64,000 nt of DNA from Candidatus Latescibacterota bacterium (GTDB taxonomy: Bacteria > Latescibacterota > UBA2968 > UBA8231), in contig JAJEGS010000021.1 of the NCBI GenBank assembly GCA_022819745.1, forward strand, positions 124,001 to 188,000, written 5' to 3'. Below, in pieces: positions 35,423 to 43,897 of the stretch. A model generated the notes under the pieces. That model did not search any database and was not told where the DNA came from. It saw only the letters and a program-made list of their open reading frames with translations. Made by a program: the position numbers and the translations under genes. Numbering within the stretch: the stretch's first letter is position 1; every line of letters starts with the position of its first letter.

Positions 35423-35450
35423 GTAGGGGCGACCGACTGGCCGTCCCTAC
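35423..35450. terminator. strong imperfect hairpin at the regulator-desaturase junction
   Basis: GTAGGGGCGACC (35423-35434) pairs with GGCCGTCCCTAC (35439-35450) around a GACT loop, with one mismatch and one G-U pair. It covers the stop codon of the regulator gene and lies before the desaturase. No T tract follows, so it may attenuate read-through or stabilise the message. A related GTAGGGG...CCCCTAC palindrome occurs at 51400. Confidence 0.4.
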
Positions 35451-36382
35451 GAGCGCAAAGAATTCAAGGAATCGCGCAAATCGCTCAGGTTAGCCAAGGT
35501 GACAGCCCCGGCCTGATTGAGAAAACGCTGGTAATGCGCGGCGGTCCGGCCGCCGGCTATCAAGGCAATGTCGTCGCCTAGCAGACGGCGCAATTTGACC
35601 AACTCGCCGCCTAGATGGGGATCGTCGCCCGGATAGACTATGCTGAGGAGAACGGCCTTAGCACCCTTTTGCGCGGCGGCTCCGGCGATCTCCTCAGCCG
35701 GTAGGTTGGGGCCCAGAAACGTCGAATTCCAGCCCTCTGACGTGGCTACGACCGTAGCGAGCAAAGCTCCCATCTCGTGCAATTGCCCTGCGGGCGTGGT
35801 GGCGACGACGTGGGGAGCAGCCTTCGATACTTGGAAACTGGCCTGTATGTTGCCGATAAAGCTGCGCACCACGGCCGAAGCCATATGTTCGTCGGATACT
35901 CTCAAGGTGCCTTCCTGCCACATCTGGCCGATGCGCTCCATAAGCGGCTGGACCACTTCTTCGAGCAGATGCTGCTGGCTCAGCGCTATGGAGGCGCGAA
36001 CCAATTGCTCTTTGAGCGAGACTGCGTCTAGCCCTTGCACTGCGACTAAGGCTCGTTCGAGGAATTCGCCGGGGTCTTTTTTCTCGTCCTCTTCATCGGT
36101 CGTCCTCTGAGCCAACGGTGCCGCTGCTTGCTCAGCGCGGACCAGCTTCATCAGCTCGGGCGTGGAAAGATGGGCGATGCGGCCAATGCTATGTCCGGCC
36201 TGTACTGCCTGTTGCAACCATTGTAGGCGCGCGATGTCCTCGTCCGAATAAACCCGTCTATTGGTCGCCGTCCGCGCGGGCACCACGGCTTGATAGCGCT
36301 TTTCCCAGACGCGGATGACATGGGCCGAAAGCCCGGTCCGCCGCACTACTACTTTGATAGAATGTCCCGGCGTCGATTCCAT
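35447..36382 (-). CDS. MerR-type regulator with cobalamin-binding domain, CarH/LitR-like
   Basis: The 311-residue protein has an N-terminal MerR helix-turn-helix (IKVVVRRTGLSAHVIRVWEKRY), a helical linker and a C-terminal B12-binding part. The light-sensor motif W155-(x9)-E165-H166 is complete, and H202 in QLHEMG fits the lower-axial cobalt ligand; GGRTAAHY contributes the nucleotide loop. Proteins with this pattern bind adenosylcobalamin, repress DNA in the dark and release it in light. It heads a seven-gene lipid operon and probably controls it. The ATG follows the -10 box so closely that the mRNA is likely leaderless. Confidence 0.85.
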   Translation of the reverse strand: MESTPGHSIKVVVRRTGLSAHVIRVWEKRYQAVVPARTATNRRVYSDEDIARLQWLQQAVQAGHSIGRIAHLSTPELMKLVRAEQAAAPLAQRTTDEEDEKKDPGEFLERALVAVQGLDAVSLKEQLVRASIALSQQHLLEEVVQPLMERIGQMWQEGTLRVSDEHMASAVVRSFIGNIQASFQVSKAAPHVVATTPAGQLHEMGALLATVVATSEGWNSTFLGPNLPAEEIAGAAAQKGAKAVLLSIVYPGDDPHLGGELVKLRRLLGDDIALIAGGRTAAHYQRFLNQAGAVTLANLSDLRDSLNSLRS

Positions 36383-36389
36383 ACGTGTG

Positions 36390-36417
36390 AATATAGATAT
36401 TGTCTATTATTTGTCAA
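36390..36417 (-). promoter_or_regulatory. strong sigma-70-like promoter of the B12-type regulator gene
   Basis: Reading the reverse strand, TTGACA (36417-36412) and TATATT (36395-36390) are separated by 16 bases. The -10 ends only 7 bases before the ATG at 36382, so transcription would start at or beside the start codon. The surroundings are very AT-rich and contain the sequence TATAGATATTGTCTATTA, in which partial symmetry could form a repressor site. Confidence 0.55.
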
Positions 36418-36562
36418 TATATTCAGGTGATTTACGCAATAAAAAACCTTTTTAGATGTGTCATATCTATACAAATTATAAATATATATTAGGCAAATAT
36501 TAGACATATATTACCGCAAAATGAATTCCAACACGTCAAGATGGCGACTTTGGATTTTGCTG
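36418..36562. promoter_or_regulatory. AT-rich intergenic region between regulator and second TonB receptor gene
   Basis: About 145 bases, very rich in A and T, separate the regulator promoter from the end of the second TonB receptor gene. ATATTAG occurs twice 11 bases apart, within a tract that also includes CATATCTATACAAATTATAA. Binding sites for the MerR-type regulator may extend here, and the receptor message must end here. No gene is visible. Confidence 0.35.
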
Positions 36563-38728
36563 CTAAAAAGAGAAGTTGAAGCCCAGCGTGGGGATTATGG
36601 GCAATTGCTTGATCTTGCGCGGATCGACTTCGGGATCAACCGAATCAAGCTGCACAAACCACTCGTTGCGGCGGCTGTACACATTGAATATCTGCACGTA
36701 GAACTCGCTGGCGGTTCCTCGCAGCTCGAACGAGCGACTAGCGCTGACGTCGAGGCGGTGATAGGGCTGTAGGCGGGCGCTATTGCGCTGGACAGGTGAC
36801 TCGGAGACCGGTGTGAATGCCTGCCCGGTGGCGTACGCGAGGTTCGCGCCGAGCCGCCATGCGCCCACCCCGTAGGAGGCGACAAAAGACAGGTCGTGGC
36901 GGCGATCGTGTTTGGGGGGAAAGGGCTGGCCGTCGTTGAGTTCGGGGAAGGTGCGCCGCGTCCAAGCGAGCGCGTAGCCGACCCACCCGGTGAGTGCGCC
37001 GGTGCGCCGGTGCAAAAAGACCTCGATTCCGCTGGCCCAGCCCGTGCCGCCGCTTTTGAACACCGCTTCCGAGTGCGTTTCCTCGTTGTCATCAGGCAGT
37101 TCGGTATCTATGGTCACTAAGTTGGCGAGATTCGTGTAATAGGCATCCACGAAAAACTGGTAGCGCTGTGAGGGGGTCCACTCGACGCCGGTGACGGCTT
37201 GATAGGATCGCCCCGGCTCGACGGTGTCGTCCAAAGGCACCCAGAAATCGCCGCCGCTGAAGGCTTCGGTGGTGATCAGTTGCAGGTGTTGGCGATACAC
37301 GCCGCCGGCGGCTTTGACGCGGATTTTGTCGCTCAACGCTTGGCTCAGGGACAGCCGCGGTGTGAAATGCCAGCGATTTCCTTCGCTGAAGTACGTTCCC
37401 CGTCCACCTAGCTGCACCCGTGTGGTCGGTCTGGGCTGCCACTCGTCCTGCACGTAGCCTTCCAACAGCACTGGCTCTTGGCGCAAGTCGAGTTGGGTCC
37501 GCTCGTTGAAAGATCGGACAAAGTGAAACTCGAACAAGGTGGCCAACAGTCCCAAGGAAAGCGTGTGATGGCGGTTGGCGAAGTAATCCAAATCGCCTTT
37601 GAGCGACAGGTCGCGGATGCTGTTGGCGATGCGGACGGGCGCGTCGAGGAAACGGAGCGCGATGCTGCTTTCGTATTTTGAGCCAGCGGCCATGAGGTGG
37701 CCGAACAGGGCCGGCGAGAACGCGCGCGTCCAGCGCGCAGTCAGGACGCGGTTCCCCCAGCGCAGATCGACGAAAGACTCTTCGTCGTCTTCTAACTCAA
37801 TCCGCAGGTCGTCTTGGCCCCAGTACGCGGTCGCGGTGTAGGAGTCGTCGCCCCGCCGCTGGTTGATGCTGCCGTTGAGGTCGTAGAAGAAATAGTTCAA
37901 GGGGATGTCTTCCCCGCGTGCGCGGAGGGCGCTGAATACGCCGTCCAAGTAGGTGCGGCGACCGGCCAGTATCCACGAACCTTGGCCGACTGGTCCCTCG
38001 GTGAGCAAGCGGCCCGAGATCAGGCTCACGCCGCCGCGCCCGCTGGTGCGCTTGCGGTTGCCTTCGCGATTGCTCACGTCGAGCACCGCCCCGAGCGTGC
38101 GGCCGTACGGAGCGGGATAGGCTCCCTTGTACAGATCGACCTTCTTAATGGCGTCTGGATTAAAGGTCGAGAAGAGACCGAAGAGGTGGGAAGGATTGTA
38201 CAGAGGAGTTTGGTCGAGAAGGATAGCCATTTGGTCGGGGCCGCCGCCGCGCACGTACAAGCCGCTGCTGATATCCGCGACCGCTTGGACGCCCGGCAGT
38301 AGCTGTAAGCCGCGCAAGAGATCGGCCTCGCCGAGGGCAGGCATCTGCTGTAAAGGCTTGGCGCGGAGGCTGATGCGTTCGGCCTCCACCGAGACCTGCT
38401 CGCCTAAGTCCACTGGTTTGGGTACCAGCGCCACGTCGAGCCGTACGGCCTCGTCCGCGCCAAAGTGCAGCGTGTCCCACCGGGTCTGGTAGCCTGCGTA
38501 CGACGCGCTTACTACGTGCGTGCCAGCCGGCACTTGCACGACCGCGTAGTAGCCGCTGTTGTTGCTGATCGCCCTGAGTTGAAGTCCTTCGACTGTGACA
38601 GTGGCGCGGGTCAGAGCTCCGCCGCTGTCGGCGTCGGTGACAAAGCCGCTCAGGGTTGCCGCTTGTGCTGACCCTGCCAAAAGCAGCCACACCGTTAGCA
38701 CTCGCCTACAATTTTTTTGCAATATCAC
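36563..38728 (-). CDS. TonB-dependent receptor with carboxypeptidase-regulatory domain, paralog of 26770-29010
   Basis: A 721-residue receptor. A signal peptide (to about residue 23, ending AQA) leads into a CarboxypepD_reg-like domain (TLSGFVTDADSGGALTRAT), the plug with GLYVRGGGPDQMAILLDQTPLYNPSHLFG and a barrel ending GFNFSF. Block after block matches the other receptor, so the two are duplicates. Unlike its paralog there is no DUF4249 gene downstream. The GTG start is preceded by a weak AACAGG. It lies directly upstream of the AT-rich spacer before the regulator gene. Confidence 0.9.
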   Translation of the reverse strand: MILQKNCRRVLTVWLLLAGSAQAATLSGFVTDADSGGALTRATVTVEGLQLRAISNNSGYYAVVQVPAGTHVVSASYAGYQTRWDTLHFGADEAVRLDVALVPKPVDLGEQVSVEAERISLRAKPLQQMPALGEADLLRGLQLLPGVQAVADISSGLYVRGGGPDQMAILLDQTPLYNPSHLFGLFSTFNPDAIKKVDLYKGAYPAPYGRTLGAVLDVSNREGNRKRTSGRGGVSLISGRLLTEGPVGQGSWILAGRRTYLDGVFSALRARGEDIPLNYFFYDLNGSINQRRGDDSYTATAYWGQDDLRIELEDDEESFVDLRWGNRVLTARWTRAFSPALFGHLMAAGSKYESSIALRFLDAPVRIANSIRDLSLKGDLDYFANRHHTLSLGLLATLFEFHFVRSFNERTQLDLRQEPVLLEGYVQDEWQPRPTTRVQLGGRGTYFSEGNRWHFTPRLSLSQALSDKIRVKAAGGVYRQHLQLITTEAFSGGDFWVPLDDTVEPGRSYQAVTGVEWTPSQRYQFFVDAYYTNLANLVTIDTELPDDNEETHSEAVFKSGGTGWASGIEVFLHRRTGALTGWVGYALAWTRRTFPELNDGQPFPPKHDRRHDLSFVASYGVGAWRLGANLAYATGQAFTPVSESPVQRNSARLQPYHRLDVSASRSFELRGTASEFYVQIFNVYSRRNEWFVQLDSVDPEVDPRKIKQLPIIPTLGFNFSF

Positions 38729-38895
38729 CTGTTTGTTGTCTCACGGACGTTGAGCGTCGGTATGTAGAGAAACATATCGACATATTGAGCGGGTTGCACC
38801 CCGAATAGCCGCCAAAATCGGTCGCGCCCTATGCTGGCCTCTTGGGACTTTGTATCTTCAGGCCCTTGCCACTACTACATACAAAGGACGGATTC

Positions 38896-40230
38896 ATGAC
38901 CACTGACCGCATTTTTCACCGCGTCATTACCGACAACTGGCCGCAGATTTCCCACGGCAAAGACTGCTACCTCTACGCCGAAGACGGCCGCGCGTACCTC
39001 GATGCCTGCGCTGGCGTCCACGTGGTCTCCATCGGTCACGGCGTTCCAGAGATAGCTGAGGTCATGCGGGAGCAGGCGAACAAGGTCAGCTTTACCTACG
39101 CCCGCTTCCTCACCCAACCGCAAATCGACCTCGCCGACAAAATCGCCGCCATAGCCCCCGGCGACCTCAACCGCGTGTTCTTCATCTCCGGCGGGTCCGA
39201 GGCCACGGAGTCCGCGCTCAAGATCGCCCGCAAGTACCACATCGAGACCGGCAACCCGAAGAAGTTCAAAGTCATCACCCGCTGGCAGAGCTGGCACGGC
39301 AACACCATCGGCGCGCTTTCCATGTCGGGCCGCTCCACCTGGCGCGAAGACTACGTGCCCTATTTGCTCGACTTCCCGCACATCACCTTCCCCCACCCAG
39401 ATCACTGCCCGTACTGCCAAGATCGGCCCGCCTGTACGCTGGCGTGCGCCGAAGAGTTGGAGCGGGTTATTAAGCAGGAAGGCAGTGAATACATCGCCGC
39501 CTTTATCGCCGAGCCGATCTCGGGCACTTCTTGCTGTGGCCTGATGCCGCCGCCCGACTACTTCCCTACCATCCGCGCGATCTGCGACCGCTACAACATC
39601 CTGATGATCATCGACGAAGTGGTCACCGGCTACGGACGCACGGGCCTCAATTTCGGCATTGAGCACTGGGACGCCATTCCAGACATCATAGCCACTGGCA
39701 AGGGCCTCGCCAGCGGGTACACGCCCATTGCCGCCACCCTAGTCCGCGACGAGATCTACGACGGGATCTACAAAAAGCAAAACCACTACGTCCACGGCCA
39801 CACCTACGGCGGCAATCCGCTCTCCTGCGCCATTGCCCTCGCCGTGCAGAACTACATCCAAGACCACGATTTGGTCACTCGCTGCGCGCAGATGGGCGAC
39901 CTGATGCTGGAGAAGATGCTGCCCTTAATGGACTCGCCCATAGTCAGCGCGGTGCGCGGCAAGGGCCTGCTTACCGGCGTGGAGTTTGCCAAGGACAAGG
40001 CGACCGGCACGCCCTTTGACCCCGCTCAGGGCGTGTCCGCCGCGGTCGTCAACCGCGCCTTTGCCAAAGGCGTGCTCATCATGCCCGGGTCGCCCGGGTT
40101 GATCGACGGCGTTAGCGGCGACCACATTGCCATCAGCCCGCCCTTTACCATTAGCGAAGAACAGGTCGAGGAAGTCGCGCAGGTGATCGCGGATGTGGTT
40201 GGAGACATGGAGCGGGAATTGGGATATTGA
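38896..40230 (+). CDS. class III PLP-dependent aminotransferase
   Basis: At 444 residues this matches the ornithine/GABA-type (fold type I, class III) aminotransferases. Landmarks are GGSEATESALKIARKYH, IIDEVVTGYGRTG and the cofactor lysine K269 in ATGKGLASGYTPI. The amine donor is not clear. The ATG at 38896 has AAAGGA about 10 bases upstream; an earlier in-frame start at 38842 is less likely. It is followed 46 bases later by a luciferase-like oxidoreductase, possibly in one operon. Confidence 0.88.
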   Translation: MTTDRIFHRVITDNWPQISHGKDCYLYAEDGRAYLDACAGVHVVSIGHGVPEIAEVMREQANKVSFTYARFLTQPQIDLADKIAAIAPGDLNRVFFISGGSEATESALKIARKYHIETGNPKKFKVITRWQSWHGNTIGALSMSGRSTWREDYVPYLLDFPHITFPHPDHCPYCQDRPACTLACAEELERVIKQEGSEYIAAFIAEPISGTSCCGLMPPPDYFPTIRAICDRYNILMIIDEVVTGYGRTGLNFGIEHWDAIPDIIATGKGLASGYTPIAATLVRDEIYDGIYKKQNHYVHGHTYGGNPLSCAIALAVQNYIQDHDLVTRCAQMGDLMLEKMLPLMDSPIVSAVRGKGLLTGVEFAKDKATGTPFDPAQGVSAAVVNRAFAKGVLIMPGSPGLIDGVSGDHIAISPPFTISEEQVEEVAQVIADVVGDMERELGY

Positions 40231-40276
40231 GTTAAAAAACACTGCATACCTACATCGCCCGTAGAGGAGGATTACC

Positions 40277-41359
40277 ATGAAACTCGGCACCTTTATGATG
40301 CCCTTGCATCCCCCGGAAAAAGACCGCACCGAATGCTTTGCCGAGGACGTCGAGTTCGTCGTCCGCGCCGACCAGCTCGGCTTCACCGAAGCTTGGGTCG
40401 GCCAGCACCACACTGTCGCGTGGGAGCCGATTCCGTCCAACGATCTCTTCATCGCCCACGTCCTGCCCCTGACGCAAAACATCCGCTTGGGCACGGGCGT
40501 CTCCATCATGCCGCAGCACCACCCGGTCAATGTCGCGGTGCGGCTGGCTTTTCTCGATCACCTATCCAAGGGCCGCTTCAACTGCGGTTTCGGCCAAGGC
40601 GGCGTCGCTACCGACTGGGGCCTTTTTGACCTGCCCGATCCCAAAACGCAAGGGCTGATGACTGTCGAGAGCATCGACATGGTCCTCAAGCTCTGGCAGG
40701 CGGAGGCCCCGTTTGACTTTGCGGGGGATTTCTACCACATCAAAATTGAGGAGGCAAACCCCGAACTCGGCATTGGCGAACTGCTCAAGCCCTACCAGCA
40801 GCCGCACCCACCCATTGGCATGAGCGTGATAAGAAGCGACTCCATGGCCGCAACCATGGCCGGCCAGCGGGGCTATCTGCCCATCAGCACCAATCTCGTC
40901 GCTCCTTCGACCTTGACCCAGCACTGGCAGACCTACAGCGCCGGGGCCACCGAGGCCGGTCTGCCCGCGCCCGAGCGCACCCGCTGGCGCATCTCGCGCA
41001 GCATCCTCGTCGCCGATGACGAAGCGCGCGCTTGGGACTACGCCCTCGACGAAAAGAGCGCTTTCTGCCGCGCCTATGAATACCTGATCGCCGTACTCAG
41101 CGGTGCCAAAATGCTTCACATTACCAAGCACGACCCGGACGTTCCCGACGAGGAGGTCACGCCCGAGTATCTGATCAGGAATCTGTGCATAATAGGCGAC
41201 GTGCCGTCGTGCGTAGATCAGCTAGCGGGCTTGTGGGAGACGACCGGGGGCTTTGACACGCTGCTGATGATCGCCCACGATTGGGACGACCGGCCGCTGT
41301 GGGAGCGCTCGATGGACTTGCTCGCCAACCAAGTCGTGCCGCAATTGCCGTCGGTATAG
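40277..41359 (+). CDS. luciferase-like (LLM) flavin-dependent oxidoreductase
   Basis: A 360-residue TIM barrel of the bacterial-luciferase family. MKLGTFMMPLHPP opens the barrel, with EAWVGQHHTVAWEPIPSNDLF and GTGVSIMPQHHPVNVAVRLAFLDHLSKGRF typical of this group and close to limonene-monooxygenase-like members. It uses reduced FMN (or F420) to oxidise an unknown substrate. A GAGGAGG site 6 bases from the ATG supports the start. It is co-directional with the aminotransferase. Confidence 0.85.
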   Translation: MKLGTFMMPLHPPEKDRTECFAEDVEFVVRADQLGFTEAWVGQHHTVAWEPIPSNDLFIAHVLPLTQNIRLGTGVSIMPQHHPVNVAVRLAFLDHLSKGRFNCGFGQGGVATDWGLFDLPDPKTQGLMTVESIDMVLKLWQAEAPFDFAGDFYHIKIEEANPELGIGELLKPYQQPHPPIGMSVIRSDSMAATMAGQRGYLPISTNLVAPSTLTQHWQTYSAGATEAGLPAPERTRWRISRSILVADDEARAWDYALDEKSAFCRAYEYLIAVLSGAKMLHITKHDPDVPDEEVTPEYLIRNLCIIGDVPSCVDQLAGLWETTGGFDTLLMIAHDWDDRPLWERSMDLLANQVVPQLPSV

Positions 41360-41448
41360 GGAATGCGATTTTGGACTGCCTTGGGGGACCAAACTCCCCG
41401 TAAGCTCATTATATAATAAGGCTTGTAGAAAGCTTGAGAGGCGATAAT

Positions 41449-42042
41449 ATGCCCGAAACGATTCTCGACAAATGGGATGTGACCATAGAAGAGCTTACGG
41501 AGCTAGTAGAGGCTAACCCTAGTCTCCGTGGCATGATTCTGGGGTACTTAGCAGAACTTAAGCTCGAAAAGCTCTGGCTGTCAGGCGACGACGTTTCAGA
41601 GGTTACCAAGCACGATGACCACGATAGGCAGAAGAAAGGCGATCGAGTCATCCGGTACAAGGGACGGGAGTTTATCTTTGAATCGAAATCGCTACAGAGC
41701 GCGAAGATCGAGAAGACCGAAGAAGGATGGATGGGAAAGGCTCAAGTCGATGCGAGTGATCGCCGGGAGATCGTGCTTCCAGACAAAAGCCGCGTAACGA
41801 CAACATGTTTGCAAAAGGGAGAGTTCGATATCCTCGCTGTCAACGTATTTGCGTTTGAAGAGAAGTGGCGGTTTGTCTTCGCCAAGAACTCGGACCTTCC
41901 CACGTCTAATTATAAGAAGTACACTCCATATCAGCGCCAGCACCTTTTGGCGACCCTTGTAACCGTCCATTGGCCCCCGAGACCGCCATTCAGCGACGAG
42001 CCTTTCACGCTTATGAATGAGATTATTCAGGAGCGCATCTGA
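41449..42042 (+). CDS. unassigned protein with PD-(D/E)XK-like motif; candidate type II restriction endonuclease
   Basis: A 197-residue soluble protein that I do not recognise by family. After a helical start, the pattern D65-(x12)-E78-S-K80 (FIFESKS) fits a PD-(D/E)XK core, and [12 protein letters not shown] with a following F-V-F-A-K strand extends the fold. It converges tail-to-tail with a DPPY methyltransferase gene (16-base overlap), which suggests a nuclease-methyltransferase pair. A GAGAGG site precedes the ATG at 41449 and a TATAAT lies at 41412. Function is inferred from motif and neighbour only. Confidence 0.6.
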   Translation: MPETILDKWDVTIEELTELVEANPSLRGMILGYLAELKLEKLWLSGDDVSEVTKHDDHDRQKKGDRVIRYKGREFIFESKSLQSAKIEKTEEGWMGKAQVDASDRREIVLPDKSRVTTTCLQKGEFDILAVNVFAFEEKWRFVFAKNSDLPTSNYKKYTPYQRQHLLATLVTVHWPPRPPFSDEPFTLMNEIIQERI

Positions 42043-42785
42043 TTCGCGGTCTTGCCCTTTGGGATCTTCACGAATACAAGAAAGTAGGAGTGATTCTTTC
42101 TTGCGTGAACCTGTTTGAGAACGCGGCTCATTCCAGGTTTGTTTGGGCGGACGACAACGAATAAATCTTTGCAGAAAAATCCAAGCTCGGCGTAGGCGTT
42201 GATGATCTCAACGTGGGTCAAGTTCTGACGATTCGCGCTGACTTCATCTTGACACTTCACGATCAATACGCCTCGGTCGCGCAGTACTCGGTGAGCCTCG
42301 CGACCGCTCTCCTCATAAAATTCTACAACCGCAGCGTGCCACTTCCCGCCGCCGCGCCTCGGTGCTTCGTGTCCGTTGGAATAGTGGTCTCGAAAGGCAT
42401 TGTGTGTCCCCGCGCCTGCTTTGGTCGAGTTCCCGCTGCGGAAGAACCCCTCCATGTAGGGCGGGTCAAGGACGAGCGCATCGAAGGACTCGCTTTCATA
42501 CGGAAGATTGCGACAGTCTGTGCCGTCTGCGATATCTGACGGATGCAAGTCGTACTTTGCAGTGTCGACGTTGCGCCAAAAGACGCCCTTGCCAAATGTC
42601 ACATCGGCAATTTTGGCACCCTTCTCAATATGCAGCTTTAAGATAGCCGGGAATACATCCGCGTTGTTTCCGAGGTGGGCGGAGAAAACCAGATTTGTCG
42701 TGGCGTTTCCATCTGGTTTTTTTCGGCCAGACGGTGTTCTGCTTCTGCTCCCGCCAAAGTCAAGCTCTGACTGACGCGCGTTCAT
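42027..42785 (-). CDS. DNA N4/N6-amino methyltransferase-like protein (DPPY type)
   Basis: The 252-residue protein has a SAM-binding motif I (DVTFGKGVF, 61-69), then motif IV DPPY (107-110) about 40 residues later, and ends with a short basic tail. There is no large recognition domain, so target choice may lie in the loop after DPPY ([14 protein letters not shown]). It would methylate the amino group of A or C in DNA. It is paired with the convergent candidate nuclease. The start at 42785 lacks a strong ribosome-binding site. Confidence 0.8.
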   Translation of the reverse strand: MNARQSELDFGGSRSRTPSGRKKPDGNATTNLVFSAHLGNNADVFPAILKLHIEKGAKIADVTFGKGVFWRNVDTAKYDLHPSDIADGTDCRNLPYESESFDALVLDPPYMEGFFRSGNSTKAGAGTHNAFRDHYSNGHEAPRRGGGKWHAAVVEFYEESGREAHRVLRDRGVLIVKCQDEVSANRQNLTHVEIINAYAELGFFCKDLFVVVRPNKPGMSRVLKQVHARKNHSYFLVFVKIPKGKTANQMRS

Positions 42786-42936
42786 GTGCTTTTCTCACTT
42801 CACTTTGTTGGGCAGGCCAATTTCCCCAGGGTCCTAATTGACTGAGCCACATTGGGTTGCGTTGGCAGTGGACGAACTTAAAGGATGAATTTGAAGCTAG
42901 CGGAACGGGAGAACCCTGTCAACGCCTAAGATGCCT

Positions 42937-43734
42937 CTAGCGACCTGTTAAAGCCTTCGCCTGTTCGCCCAATGCGATCAGGTCCTCGGCAATGGAGCGC
43001 AGTCGGGGCCTTGCTAGGAGTTCCGGATTGACGTCGAAGGCTCCGGCTGCGTAGTGCTGCATGGACCGCAGCTTGGCCTCGGTATCGGGCCGGGTGACGA
43101 ACTTGAAGGCAACGTAGCGCCGCTCGGGGAACTTACCATAGGCCGCGTGAAAGAGGCTGTGGTGAAAAAAGACCACGTCGCCAGGCATAGTCTCCACCGC
43201 GCAGGCAGGGATGTCCTCGCCCCTCGCCCCGAAGCTGTCGCCGATCGTGCCGTCCTTGAAGTGGTGGTCCTGTAAGGGCCACAACCACTCGTGGAAGGGC
43301 ATGCGGTGCGAACCGGGAATCACCCGCAGCGCGCCCTGCTCTTTGGTGGTGGGCGTCAGGTAGAGCATCACTTTGAGTCGGCGATACTCGGTCTCTGCGG
43401 CTCCTGGCCGATCCGCGTGCCAGTTGTGCTCCCCTTTTTCGGTATGCCCCTCCTTATTGCCCTCCGATCCCGACCACAGGAAATCGGGTCCTAAGAGATC
43501 GGCGGCCACTTGGAAAATGCGGTCGTCCTCGGCTAAGTCCAAAAGCCGGGGATTTAGCTCGGCAAAAGGCGCAAGGCCCTGGTGCTGGCCGTCGTCGGGT
43601 TGGCCGCCTCGGTCCTCGTGCCACACTTGGTCGGCGGCTTGGGTAATCTCGGCCATCTCGTCCGGGGAAAACGCCTGACGCAGGCAGAGAAAGCCAAAGA
43701 CGTCAAAGTGTTCTTTTTGTTTGGGCATCAGCAT
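42937..43734 (-). CDS. phytanoyl-CoA dioxygenase (PhyH) family protein
   Basis: A 265-residue 2-oxoglutarate/Fe(II) oxygenase. The iron site is H106-A-D108 (HNWHADRPG) with the distal His near residue 196 (HHSLFHAAYG) and Arg about 205 for 2-oxoglutarate. Such enzymes hydroxylate small molecules; the substrate is unknown. A strong GAGGAGG site precedes the ATG. The 151-base gap to the methyltransferase gene holds no gene. It is divergent from the Yej-type transporter operon. Confidence 0.88.
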   Translation of the reverse strand: MLMPKQKEHFDVFGFLCLRQAFSPDEMAEITQAADQVWHEDRGGQPDDGQHQGLAPFAELNPRLLDLAEDDRIFQVAADLLGPDFLWSGSEGNKEGHTEKGEHNWHADRPGAAETEYRRLKVMLYLTPTTKEQGALRVIPGSHRMPFHEWLWPLQDHHFKDGTIGDSFGARGEDIPACAVETMPGDVVFFHHSLFHAAYGKFPERRYVAFKFVTRPDTEAKLRSMQHYAAGAFDVNPELLARPRLRSIAEDLIALGEQAKALTGR

Positions 43735-43897
43735 CGGCAGTCCTCCTCGCGTAGCGAATTATACGTCGCCAAGATAGAACAGAGCCGTGCTGCGGCCAAC
43801 CGCGTCGGTGGCCGTAAATGCGTTTTCAGGTTAATTTTGTAGTCTATGTGCGCACTAATTTTCCATTCTATCACCCTCACATTAAACGACGATTCTC

